From a virus, in IMG/VR virus record IMGVR_UViG_3300005337_000010, positions 1 through 46,489 of that record: a stretch of DNA of 46,489 nt; one strand, given 5' to 3'. The notes under the pieces are model-generated. The model was given only the letters and a program-made list of their open reading frames with translations. It was not told the DNA's origin and did not search any database. Below, in pieces: positions 27,762 through 36,130 of this stretch. The first letter of the stretch is position 1. Every line of letters begins with the position of its first letter. A program made the translations under genes and the position numbers.

Positions 27762-28580
27762 TTGGCTAGCCCGAATCTCTACAATCACGGGGCTGGAGGA
27801 ACGACAGGGTCAAGCCTGGCGACCTCCAGCCCGCTGTATGCGCTCAATGGCGGCCATTTGTGGTACGTCAGTAGTACGACGGGCGCAGACGCTGCCAGCC
27901 CGAGAGGCGAGGACCGTGCCAAGCCGCTGGCGACGGCTGCTCAGGCTGTCACGAACGCCTCGGCAGGTGACACCATCGTTTTCCTGTCGGGGCACACCGA
28001 GAACCTGGCAGCCGCAATCGCCGCGTCCAAGCTTGGCCTCAAGTTCGTTTCGGAAGGCACCGGGGCGAACGCGGCTCGGTTCACCTGCGCGTCAACAGGC
28101 GGGTGCTTCAACATCACGGCTGGCACGGTTCTTTCTGGGCTGTACTTCCCCGCCTCGACGACCGCGGCCACGAATGCGCGGGTGGACGTAGCGACGGCCG
28201 CGCCGTGCCTGATTGAGAATTGCACCTTCGATCAGGGAGCAAGCGACACCACAGCGGCGATTCGATGGGGCTCGGTCGCGTCGTCCGTGGGCCTGAGGAT
28301 CGAAGGGTGCAGCTTCACGGCGACGGCCGCCACGCAAGCCGCCATCTCGATCTCTGTTGTTACCAACGCCGCGTCAGCGCTCACGCTGCAAGACGTGACC
28401 ATCGACGGTGGGACCGTGGGATTCTCTGATTTCGCGATTAAGCTGGCAGTCGCCGCGACTAACATGGATGTCAGGAACTTGAACCTCCTGAACAACTCCC
28501 ACGTCTCTCTCGCGGCTGGCTGCACCGGTACGCTACTAGTCGGTACGGTGTCCGGAGGCAGCAGGATCGAGCAGAGCTAG
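27762..28580 (+). CDS. Beta-helix virion protein, paralogue B (272 aa)
   Basis: TTG 27762 lies near GGGAGGG. The protein shares with the previous gene the order of GGHLWYVSSTTGADAASPRG, PLATAAQAVTNASAGDTIVF, LSGHTENLAAAI and helix rungs (IENCTFDQGAS, IEGCSFTATAA, LQDVTIDGGT). The aligned DTIYVGPGHAENV and DTIVFLSGHTENL show the duplication. An HNH gene on the other strand overlaps its last four bases, so the insertion is immediately after the stop. Confidence 0.75.
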   Translation: MASPNLYNHGAGGTTGSSLATSSPLYALNGGHLWYVSSTTGADAASPRGEDRAKPLATAAQAVTNASAGDTIVFLSGHTENLAAAIAASKLGLKFVSEGTGANAARFTCASTGGCFNITAGTVLSGLYFPASTTAATNARVDVATAAPCLIENCTFDQGASDTTAAIRWGSVASSVGLRIEGCSFTATAATQAAISISVVTNAASALTLQDVTIDGGTVGFSDFAIKLAVAATNMDVRNLNLLNNSHVSLAAGCTGTLLVGTVSGGSRIEQS

Positions 28581-29035
28581 GCGACATGGCGCCAGATCTT
28601 ACGGAGCATGATTTCAGAGACCGTCTGTTGGCTAATCCCCCAACGTGCTCCGATGTCTTTTTGTCGCTCGATACCGCGAAGCTTTCGAATCTCGGAGACG
28701 ATGGTTTCGCTCACGACAGCCTGCGGGAGTTGAGCGCCGCGCGCGGGAATAGCGCGCCCCTTCGCGACCATGTCGTCGCGGTTGTCCTTGTAGGTCCCAA
28801 GAAAGAGATGCGCCGGGTTCACGCACGGCGGATTGTCACAGCGGTGGCATACGATCATGCCTTCCGCGGACGCCCCGGAAGCCTCCATTGCGAATCTGTG
28901 CGCGAGGAGTGTCTTTCCGAGATGCCAGAACTTCCCGTATCCGACTGGCATGCGGACCGCCGTCCACAGCCAGCAGTCGTCAGGACCGCGCTTGTCGACC
29001 TTGGCCCAAAACCGCGCTACCGTCTTCTCATCCAT
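28577..29035 (-). CDS. HNH homing-type endonuclease, antisense insertion (152 aa)
   Basis: I start at ATG 29035 because GGAGGT lies five bases before it; the ATG at 29047 is upstream of that site. The protein has FWAKVDKRGPDDCWLW, the HNH core IVCHRCDNPPCVNPAHLFLG (H64, N73, H76) and a C-terminal helix-turn-helix (KDIGARWGISQQTVSEIM) for target recognition. Free-standing HNH genes nick or cut an unoccupied allele and copy themselves by recombination. Orientation against the late transcript and the intergenic position mark it as a mobile gene. Confidence 0.93.
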   Translation of the reverse strand: MDEKTVARFWAKVDKRGPDDCWLWTAVRMPVGYGKFWHLGKTLLAHRFAMEASGASAEGMIVCHRCDNPPCVNPAHLFLGTYKDNRDDMVAKGRAIPARGAQLPQAVVSETIVSEIRKLRGIERQKDIGARWGISQQTVSEIMLRKIWRHVA

Positions 29036-29118
29036 GGGAACCTCCATTCTCGTGGGTCACGACCGCGGCGTCTCGTAAACGCGCGCGGTCAATCTCATCC
29101 TACCACGGAGCAGGCGTA

Positions 29119-30843
29119 ATGGCTGGCGGTGGCGCGTACACCAGGCCGGTGCGCTGGGAGCCTGGGACATTCCTTCGGTCATGCGATCTGTGCGGCATCC
29201 GGTTTCGCGCCAACCAACTCATCCGATCGACAGACGGCAAGTTCCGATGCCTACGTTGGTGCGCGGAAACTACGCTTCTTGACCGCGACCGCGCATCCGC
29301 TGCCGCCAGCCGCCGCCGGGAAGCACCGCCGCCTCCGTTCGGCGCACCGTACCTGTTCAAGGACATCTACTCGATCGAGGGCGTGCTGTTCGACTTCCTT
29401 GCGAACAACAGGTACAGGGACACGTCGGGGCCATCGGCTGGTTCTGGAGGCGTGCGATTCGGGGCGGCGCCAGAAATCACGTTCCGAAATCTAGGTCTCG
29501 CGCCCGCGTTTAGCACGACGGTAAACTCTTTTATGTGTGCCGGCGAGGCGATGAGGTACCTGTACGGGCTGATCGTCGAGAACAAGCGGCCGTCGTCATG
29601 GATAGTGCGTTCCAAGGCGAAGTTGCGAGAACTGGCCGACTATCTCATCGCCGCTCAGGTTGGATTCGGGACGCTCCCCGCCGAAACGAAGGCGAACTCT
29701 ATTCGCTACGGGATGCTGTTCTCTGCGAACAATCCTACTACAAGCGAGGCCGGAGCCTGCGGGCTCGGTCTGATGTATGCCTACCTCCTGTTCGGAGACG
29801 TAAAATACCTGACCAGTGCCCGAGCAGTAGCGGACTGGCTTACCAACATGCAGCAGGGAGGCCTGCTCACTTCGGCGTTTTCGTCTACCGACTCGGCAGG
29901 CGCGAACCGAATCAACTACGGCATGTGGACCAGGACGTGCGACAGGACGACGAACCTGAATTACGACCACGTCTATCGCCACGATTCCCTGGTATGCCTA
30001 GAGTTCCTTAAGCTGCTCTATGCCACCGTCGGCGACGAGCTGCACGGGGCGGATTCGACGCTGTCAGGCGTGTTCATCCAGGCGCCGCAGCAACTTCTAT
30101 CGACGTCTATTGCCTCGGCTCGAGCGTTCTGGTCAGTCGGATGCTTCGACGCCGTGACGGGTTCAGCCATCAACGGCCTGTCGACGACGACACCGCGCGA
30201 GCTGTTCAATAGTTTCCCGACTACGAAAACTGGGTTCTCCAATGGGACGGGGTCATGGGAATACCAGGATGGACCAAGCGCCACCGGGACGCTCACTACC
30301 GCTGCGAACTACGCTATCGCACTGCGCGCGCTATACGCTTACGAGGGCTACTCGGCTCAGGTCTCGAGCATTTGGACATGGCTCATGGGTTTTACGAGCA
30401 ACCCCGCATTTCAACCGACGACGACAAGCATCGGGCAGGACGCTCCGACCGTTCTCTCTCTCCTGGGGACCTACAATCCGAAGTTGTGCCTATCAACGAC
30501 GCTACAGGTCCGTGCGACTGGTACACTTGCGACAGTGGCAATGAACGGGTCTAGCCAGTACGACTGGCAGTGCGTCGGACTCCTGGCGCCGATTCAGGGT
30601 GTCCAGGACCCTGGCTCGCTCGACACTGCGAAGGACTACATGTCCAAGGGAACGAGCCGGCCCGAGGACTACGACCAGGGAACGAACGTCACAAACTATC
30701 TCATGTGCCAGGGCATTTCCGGACTGTCAGGTCAAATCGCAGCGTCGCCGACAGCCGTTGTCGACTGGCGCGCCGACCTGGCCGCCAAGGCCGGGCAAGC
30801 TTTCCGATACGGCAACGTCGTAACCCCAACCGTGCAGGTCTGA
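29119..30843 (+). CDS. Large virion-associated protein of unknown function (574 aa)
   Basis: ATG 29119 follows GGAG; a longer open frame overlaps the HNH gene and is antisense. The N-terminus contains a four-cysteine element (SCDLCGIRFRANQ ... CLRWC), then about 450 residues of mostly helical hairpins with aromatics (ELADYLIAAQVGFGTLPAET, AGACGLGLMYAYLLFGDVKY, HDSLVCLEFLKLLYATVGDE, ALRALYAYEGYSAQVSSIWT). Paired-helix repetition resembles an (alpha/alpha) toroid as in glycan-active enzymes, but no catalytic motif is recognised. It lies between capsid and neck genes. Confidence 0.72.
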   Translation: MAGGGAYTRPVRWEPGTFLRSCDLCGIRFRANQLIRSTDGKFRCLRWCAETTLLDRDRASAAASRRREAPPPPFGAPYLFKDIYSIEGVLFDFLANNRYRDTSGPSAGSGGVRFGAAPEITFRNLGLAPAFSTTVNSFMCAGEAMRYLYGLIVENKRPSSWIVRSKAKLRELADYLIAAQVGFGTLPAETKANSIRYGMLFSANNPTTSEAGACGLGLMYAYLLFGDVKYLTSARAVADWLTNMQQGGLLTSAFSSTDSAGANRINYGMWTRTCDRTTNLNYDHVYRHDSLVCLEFLKLLYATVGDELHGADSTLSGVFIQAPQQLLSTSIASARAFWSVGCFDAVTGSAINGLSTTTPRELFNSFPTTKTGFSNGTGSWEYQDGPSATGTLTTAANYAIALRALYAYEGYSAQVSSIWTWLMGFTSNPAFQPTTTSIGQDAPTVLSLLGTYNPKLCLSTTLQVRATGTLATVAMNGSSQYDWQCVGLLAPIQGVQDPGSLDTAKDYMSKGTSRPEDYDQGTNVTNYLMCQGISGLSGQIAASPTAVVDWRADLAAKAGQAFRYGNVVTPTVQV

Positions 30844-30845
30844 CC

Positions 30846-31784
30846 ATGGCGCAACCGCAGGGATACAACCAGTTCAGCAACTACAACATGGTCCCCGGTC
30901 AGGGCGGCGGACAGGGCCAGGGATTCGGTCCGCAGCGTCAGCGGTCGTCAAGCGACCTGAACCAGACGCCGCCGACCGGAGATCCAGGCCGCCCGCAGAG
31001 CCAGTACCCGTCCGGCACGTTCCAACAGGGCCCGCAGTCGTACCCGTGGCAGCAGATGATGCAGCGGAACCAGTCGCAGTCCACGGCAACGCAGTCGGCA
31101 CCGCAGCAGGCGGGAGCAGCCGGCCAGGCCGCTCCGGACACGCAGCAGCAGACGTACGCGCCTCAGACTCAACGGCCGCCGCATATGCCTGCGATGCAAC
31201 AGCAGCCGTCTGGCCACATGGAAATGGGCGACTACAACGCCCCTGGCGCGTGGTCAAACGGCTACAACCCGCACATGGTCTACGACCAGCCGGCGGCTAT
31301 GGCCATGCCCCAGCGCCCCGCGCAGTCGCAGTACCCTGCCGGGACTTTTCAGGTCGGCGGACCGGCGACATCGCCAGTGATGCCAAGGCCGCCAGCATCT
31401 ACTCCGGCTGCGTCGCCAGCTGCCCCCGCGCTTACCAACGGCATCCCGACGTGGATGCTGGGGCAGGCCGCCAGCGCTGCCGCTGCGCCGCAGGGACCGG
31501 ATCCGATGTCAGGCGAGGGCTGGAAGAATGGCGTCAGTCCGCAGGGATTTCAGGCCGCTAACCCGTACTACGGGCAGACCGGGTACTACGGCGACCTCGG
31601 ACAGGTTCAGGCGCAGATGGCCGGAGGCGCACAGTCGGCTGGCATCCCACAGGGCGTTCTTGGCGCCAGCGCGTACACGCAGAATCCCGCGACCGCAACG
31701 CCATGGCAGCCTGCTGCGACTCCGCAGCAGCTCGTCTCGCAAGACCTGTCGAACTGGGAAGCCAACCGATGGAATCCTAAGTAA
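30846..31784 (+). CDS. Gln/Pro/Gly-rich disordered virion protein (312 aa)
   Basis: The frame from ATG 30846 is dominated by Gln, Pro, Gly, Ala and Ser and should be largely disordered. A segment recurs: SQYPSGTFQQGPQS and SQYPAGTFQVGGPAT. The C-terminus (PQQLVSQDLSNWEANRWNPK) is the only ordered-looking end and may dock to a partner. It is coupled to the gp4-like adaptor by TAATG, so a minor head or neck component is likely. Confidence 0.72.
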   Translation: MAQPQGYNQFSNYNMVPGQGGGQGQGFGPQRQRSSSDLNQTPPTGDPGRPQSQYPSGTFQQGPQSYPWQQMMQRNQSQSTATQSAPQQAGAAGQAAPDTQQQTYAPQTQRPPHMPAMQQQPSGHMEMGDYNAPGAWSNGYNPHMVYDQPAAMAMPQRPAQSQYPAGTFQVGGPATSPVMPRPPASTPAASPAAPALTNGIPTWMLGQAASAAAAPQGPDPMSGEGWKNGVSPQGFQAANPYYGQTGYYGDLGQVQAQMAGGAQSAGIPQGVLGASAYTQNPATATPWQPAATPQQLVSQDLSNWEANRWNPK

Positions 31785-32533
31785 TGGCCGTTCCAGCGAC
31801 GTCGACATACAACCCGAATCGGGCTCGCATCGTCCAGCTCGCCTTGACGAACGTCGGGGCTATCGGGCCTGGCGCGGTCAACCCGGCGCAGGATGTCGCG
31901 CAGCTCGTGGCGCACGCTAACGACGTGCTGAATATCCTTGTCAAGTCGATGGACGTTGACGGCACCCTCCAATGGCGGTCGGGGCCGCGCACGCTGGCCA
32001 CCATCGCGGGACAGGTCTCGTACCTACTACCGAACGACGTCTACGACGTGGACCCGCCCGGTCGGTACACGATCGCCGGGACGACCACGGGGACGCAGGT
32101 CCAGCCGATGTCGCAAGCGATGTGGTTCACGCTCGGCGACCGCACGCTGACCGGCATACCGATTCAGTACTACTTGCTCAAGAACCTGGACGCGAACGGG
32201 CTCGAGCAGAACACGCTCTACTTCTACCCGATTCCGGCTAACACGGGGGACACCTTTGAGTACACGGCGGTCACCAAGGCGCGCGACCAGAATACGGACG
32301 CCGACACGATGGACGTGCCGCAGCTTTGGGTTCGGTGTCTCGTGTACCTGCTCACGGCTGACCTGGCGCCAGCGTACGGCCTGGACATGAACCGCACGCA
32401 GTACTTCGCGAAGCTCGGCGAGGACGAGCGGCAGCGCTGCCTCGAGCAGGACCAGGAGCACGCTGATATCCAAATCGCGCCGTTTTCCAGTTACTACGGC
32501 GGCGGCGTCGGGCGCACTGGAAACTATCGATAG
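31784..32533 (+). CDS. Head-tail adaptor, P22 gp4-like (249 aa)
   Basis: The start is in the TAATG junction. N-terminal helical domain (RARIVQLALTNVGAIGPGA, LVAHANDVLNILVKSMDVDG), then LPNDVYDVDPPGRYTIAG, LYFYPIPANTGDTFEYTAV and DVPQLWVRCLVYLLTADLAP followed by a C-terminal helix. This is the order of the P22 tail accessory factor gp4, which binds the portal and closes the head before tail attachment. The gp10-like partner is encoded downstream at 34622. Confidence 0.82.
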   Translation: MAVPATSTYNPNRARIVQLALTNVGAIGPGAVNPAQDVAQLVAHANDVLNILVKSMDVDGTLQWRSGPRTLATIAGQVSYLLPNDVYDVDPPGRYTIAGTTTGTQVQPMSQAMWFTLGDRTLTGIPIQYYLLKNLDANGLEQNTLYFYPIPANTGDTFEYTAVTKARDQNTDADTMDVPQLWVRCLVYLLTADLAPAYGLDMNRTQYFAKLGEDERQRCLEQDQEHADIQIAPFSSYYGGGVGRTGNYR

Positions 32534-32542
32534 GAGCATGAG

Positions 32543-34027
32543 ATGGCAGCTGGCGCGCGACTGATTGACTCGATGTACCTGGCCGGGGCTGGCACTGCCG
32601 CCGCGTCAGGGACGGTTAACTTCTACGGCGTCGGGACGCTCGTGCCGGCAGTCGTGTACGCCGACGACACGCTTTCGACTCCGCTCACGCAGCCGATCAC
32701 GCTCGACGCCAGCGGCAAGCTTCCGTCCCCCGTCTACACCGCGACGCCGCTGCGCATGATCGTGAAGTCGTCGGCGGGTACGACGCTGTACGACGTGGCA
32801 CGCATCGACGGAGACCGGGCCGAGCTCGTGGGCGTGTCCAATGCTGCGTGGACCGCTACCGACCTGAACAGCGTCTTGACGGCGGTGCAGTCGAGCCTAG
32901 GAGGAACGGATGCGCGGTTCCTTGCCCCGGCCGCCGGGGCGGTTCCAAGGAACGTCCAGACGAAGTTTGCCGAGGTCCAGCTTTCGGTGAAGGACTTCGG
33001 CGCCGCAGGGAACGGAATTGCAGATGACACCGTCCCCATTCAGGCAGCGCTTACGGCATGCAGCGTACTCGGCGGGGGCACGGTCCTTGTTCCCGCTGGG
33101 GCGTTCCTGGCGAGTTCAGTGCTGACGATACCAGCGGGCGTCGCTCTGATCGGGGCGTCCTCGACCACGGCCATCATCCGGAACACGAACGCTTCTGGAC
33201 TCGCCATAACGACGAGTGGCACAGGGACTGTCTCAATTTCGAACCTGACCGTATCTCACTCGTCAAGCTCTACCCAGGCAGCCATAACCGCCATCTCAAC
33301 TGTCAGATGCATAGTGTCCGGGGTGGTAATCTCAGGGCACAACGTAGGCGTGAGCGCGGCAGCCGCTACGAGCGCGCCACCGCACGTCATCGAGCGGTCG
33401 TCCATTACGGTTACGGGTGCGGCGTCGGTCGGCGTGGCACTTGGAACCGGAGTGGTTACTTCGTCGTATATTTCTGGAGCCGTCACCGGGATCAGCGGCT
33501 CTGTCATCGGCGGCATGGTCGTGGCTCAGGGGGTTGTGTTCAGCGGCCAGACTACTGCCGTGTCTGTCACCGCTGGCCACGGCGTGATGATTGGCTGCTC
33601 GGCGTTTACGACAGGAACGACGACGCTTGATGTAGGGGCTTCGGCGGGTGACATCGCCGAATTCGGCAACGTCAACATGATCGCCAAGATCCAAGATGCA
33701 CGGACCGGAGCTCCCGTCAATTTCTCGTTCGCTGTCAATGGGTCTATAAGCCCTACGAACGAGACGACGGCGATCAGGGCAGTCGGCACAGCAGGTGGAA
33801 TCACGATCACGATTAACGCCATGACGTCTGTCACGGGCTGGGGGAGAAAGTGGTCGCTAATCTGCTCGAACACGAGCGGCGGCGCCGTTACCTGGACGTT
33901 CAACGCGCAGTATGTGCTCTCGGCGGCAGTGAATCCAGCCACTGGCAACCGCGTTAACCTGTTGCTCGAGTACAACCCTGTCGATAACAAGGTCTACGAG
34001 ATAAGCCGCGCCGCGACGGCGAACTGA
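32543..34027 (+). CDS. Tailspike/tail fibre with pectate-lyase-like beta helix (494 aa)
   Basis: The N-terminal 150 residues form a virion-attachment region (GTVNFYGVGTLVPAVVYADD, ITLDASGKLPSPVYTATPLR). Then VKDFGAAGNGIADDTVPIQA is the classical entry of the pectate-lyase-superfamily beta helix (DFGAxGDGxxDDTxxIQ), followed by about 200 residues of helix rungs (LIGASSTTAIIRNT, ISNLTVSHSS, VSGVVISGHN) and a C-terminal beta domain. Such proteins bind and cleave surface polysaccharide. It ends one base before the convergent lipoprotein protease gene. Confidence 0.85.
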   Translation: MAAGARLIDSMYLAGAGTAAASGTVNFYGVGTLVPAVVYADDTLSTPLTQPITLDASGKLPSPVYTATPLRMIVKSSAGTTLYDVARIDGDRAELVGVSNAAWTATDLNSVLTAVQSSLGGTDARFLAPAAGAVPRNVQTKFAEVQLSVKDFGAAGNGIADDTVPIQAALTACSVLGGGTVLVPAGAFLASSVLTIPAGVALIGASSTTAIIRNTNASGLAITTSGTGTVSISNLTVSHSSSSTQAAITAISTVRCIVSGVVISGHNVGVSAAAATSAPPHVIERSSITVTGAASVGVALGTGVVTSSYISGAVTGISGSVIGGMVVAQGVVFSGQTTAVSVTAGHGVMIGCSAFTTGTTTLDVGASAGDIAEFGNVNMIAKIQDARTGAPVNFSFAVNGSISPTNETTAIRAVGTAGGITITINAMTSVTGWGRKWSLICSNTSGGAVTWTFNAQYVLSAAVNPATGNRVNLLLEYNPVDNKVYEISRAATAN

Positions 34028-34028
34028 C

Positions 34029-34496
34029 CTACATCCCGAGCCTGGCCAGTTCCAGCGTAACCCGCTCGCCGTCGCCGCCCCGCGCGAACCAGTGGCAGTC
34101 GTGGTCGGCGCAGCCGCCCTCGCCGAGTTGGTCGCTGGCCTCGTGCGCGAACTCGTGTGGCATGTCGGCTACCCACTCCGGAATCCCGCCGACGGCCGAC
34201 ACGCTGAATTGCATCCCGTCCCACAGCGGCAGGACCACCACGCCGTCTTCCTGCTCCCCGGACACGCAGTCGCCAGTCTGGCTGATCCAGCCGTAACCAC
34301 CGGCGCAATTCAGGTGCTCAGGCCCGTACCAGCACACGACTGGCATCGACTTCATCCCGTAGGCGTCGAAGATGACCTGCGCCGCCTCATCGGCGCGCGG
34401 CGGCGGGTCGACAACCCACTCGTGGTGCACTTCGAGGCGACCGCACGAAACGGTCGCTAACGCAACGGCGACAAAACCCACCCACGCCTTGACCAT
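34029..34496 (-). CDS. Predicted lipoprotein with HExxH zinc-protease motif (155 aa)
   Basis: ATG 34496 is preceded by a promoter six bases upstream and no Shine-Dalgarno site. The N-terminus MVKAWVGFVAVALATVSC is a lipoprotein signal with lipid-carrying C18. Residues 114-118 are HEFAH, a gluzincin/metzincin-type zinc motif, with further His/Cys ligands in CADHDCHW (129-136). An MPVVCW strand and WYGPEHLNC with paired cysteines suggest a secreted, disulfide-bonded domain. It would sit on the host envelope. Its separate promoter and antisense position mark it as a moron-type gene, possibly expressed from a prophage. It is not homologous in sequence to the metalloprotease at 46106. Confidence 0.72.
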   Translation of the reverse strand: MVKAWVGFVAVALATVSCGRLEVHHEWVVDPPPRADEAAQVIFDAYGMKSMPVVCWYGPEHLNCAGGYGWISQTGDCVSGEQEDGVVVLPLWDGMQFSVSAVGGIPEWVADMPHEFAHEASDQLGEGGCADHDCHWFARGGDGERVTLELARLGM

Positions 34497-34502
34497 GACC
34501 CG

Positions 34503-34531
34503 ATGGTATTGAACGTATAGCGGCCTGTCAA
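34503..34531 (-). promoter_or_regulatory. Lipoprotein protease promoter, leaderless
   Basis: On the minus strand, TTGACA (34531-34526), 17 bp and TACCAT (34508-34503) precede the ATG by six bases, so the A of ATG is at the expected +1. This is the best-defined leaderless promoter in the window. The spacer includes the complement of AACGTATAGCGG, also found at 24578. In the remaining 34509-34621 gap I see no gene. Confidence 0.78.
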
Positions 34532-34621
34532 GCCGCCCGCGCCTGTGGTAGCCTAGTGACTGGAACGAGCCCGAGCCGTGGGGTAGCCGCCCCGGCCTCG
34601 TGATCTGGCGACAGGTCACGC

Positions 34622-36130
34622 GTGCCAACAGGCGTTATCGACATCTCAAACGGGCAGGTCGCATCAGCCGAGGACACCCCCGGACGCGCTCGCACGGTGA
34701 CGAACTTCCTGCCCGACGTGCTCGGGAGCAACGTCGTCCGCCCTGGCATCTCCAACGCCACGTTCGATCCGACGAACAACCGGGTCGCGTCAGGGGCGAG
34801 CACCGACGTCATCGGCGCGTACGTCTGGACGAACCCGGTCGACCGCACGGACTACCTGATTTACGTCCGCCGTGACCGGACCATCTGGGCGAAAAACCTC
34901 CTCACGCTGGTAAAGACGGCGCTATCGAGCGCGGTCATTACGACGCAACTCGACGGCAACGCCGGCCGGGCGACGTTCGCCGAGGACTCGGGCCGCATCA
35001 TCCTGGCCGGCGGTGGGCAGCTTCAGACGTGGGCAGGCGTCATCGGCGTACTGTCGTCTCGGCTTGCGGCGTTCACTCTCGGCGTGAATCAGCCGCCGCT
35101 CGGCTGCACGCACGTCGTCAAGCTCGCGAACTACGTCGTCGCGAACAACCAGTATCCTGGCTCGCTGAACCAGTTCATCTGGTCGGCCATCGGAGACGGT
35201 TCAGACGGCACGTGGCCGCCGCTGAACTTCAACACGGCTGACGCTCGCCCCGACCCGGTCATCGCGGTCTGGGAGAACCTCCGCGAACTGTACATATTCG
35301 GCACGCAGACGGTCCAGGTATATGGCATCACGGCTGACTCTGCGCTCCCGTTCCAAGCATCCGCCTCGGTCGGCCTCGGGACCACGGCTCCCTACTCCAT
35401 CATCCGTCTCGATACGACGTTCGCGCTGCTCGACAACCAGAAGCGATTCGTGTCTACCGATGGCCGTGGGTTCGACGTGATGAGCGATGCCATCGCGAAG
35501 ACGATTCAGGACATCTCGACCGTCTCGGACTGCTGGGGATTTCGCGCCATCATCGCGCACTGGGACTTGCTCGTGTGGGTCTTCCCGACGGCGAAGACGG
35601 CCTACTACTACGAGCAGAACCAGAAGAAGTGGGGCACGCTGCGCGGCTGGAACGGAACCGACGACTTCACCGCCATCCGCATCGGCGCGTACGTTTACTG
35701 GCCCGGCGGCGGGATGCACATGATCGGCGACTCACTGTACGACAATATTTTCACCTGGGACCCGTCGGTTACGACCGATGTCGCGCCAGCCGGGACCGCT
35801 ACGCTGCCCATCGTCGCCGAGCGAATCACGGGCAGAATCAGCTACGACACCACGAAGCGGAAGCGGCGCAACGGCGTGCGCGTGACGCTTCGTCGCGGGT
35901 CTGTCACGCAGGTTGGTTCGTCCATCGAGATCGCCAAGGCCGACGATGACGGGCCGTGGAGTTCGCCGACGACGCTCGACCTTGGGACGACTGCCGGCGA
36001 CCTGTCAAGCTCGCGACCGTGGTACCCCGGCGGCGTGTACAGGCGCGCCCAGTACCGATTGCGCTACTCCAACGCGGCTGAAAACACGGTGGTCGGAATA
36101 GAGGAGGACTACTCAGTCTTGGCAAGCTAA
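34622..36130 (+). CDS. P22 gp10-like packaged-DNA stabilization protein (502 aa)
   Basis: GTG 34622. Matching features: a Pro/Arg N-terminus with RTVTNFLPDVLGSNVVRPGI, YVWTNPVDRTDYLIYVRRDR, a beta-propeller-like centre, and RELYIFGTQTVQVYGITADS then LPFQASASVGLGTTAPYSII and FALLDNQKRFVSTDGRGFD. The last elements follow P22 gp10, whose hexamer plugs the neck below gp4 and carries the tail machine. Together with portal and gp4-like protein it defines the P22-type short tail. Confidence 0.85.
   Translation: MPTGVIDISNGQVASAEDTPGRARTVTNFLPDVLGSNVVRPGISNATFDPTNNRVASGASTDVIGAYVWTNPVDRTDYLIYVRRDRTIWAKNLLTLVKTALSSAVITTQLDGNAGRATFAEDSGRIILAGGGQLQTWAGVIGVLSSRLAAFTLGVNQPPLGCTHVVKLANYVVANNQYPGSLNQFIWSAIGDGSDGTWPPLNFNTADARPDPVIAVWENLRELYIFGTQTVQVYGITADSALPFQASASVGLGTTAPYSIIRLDTTFALLDNQKRFVSTDGRGFDVMSDAIAKTIQDISTVSDCWGFRAIIAHWDLLVWVFPTAKTAYYYEQNQKKWGTLRGWNGTDDFTAIRIGAYVYWPGGGMHMIGDSLYDNIFTWDPSVTTDVAPAGTATLPIVAERITGRISYDTTKRKRRNGVRVTLRRGSVTQVGSSIEIAKADDDGPWSSPTTLDLGTTAGDLSSSRPWYPGGVYRRAQYRLRYSNAAENTVVGIEEDYSVLAS

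Noticed and set aside
28888-29118. Longer start for the 574-residue virion protein
   Set aside because: The added sequence lies antisense to the HNH gene and has random-like composition; ATG 29119 has a GGAG upstream.
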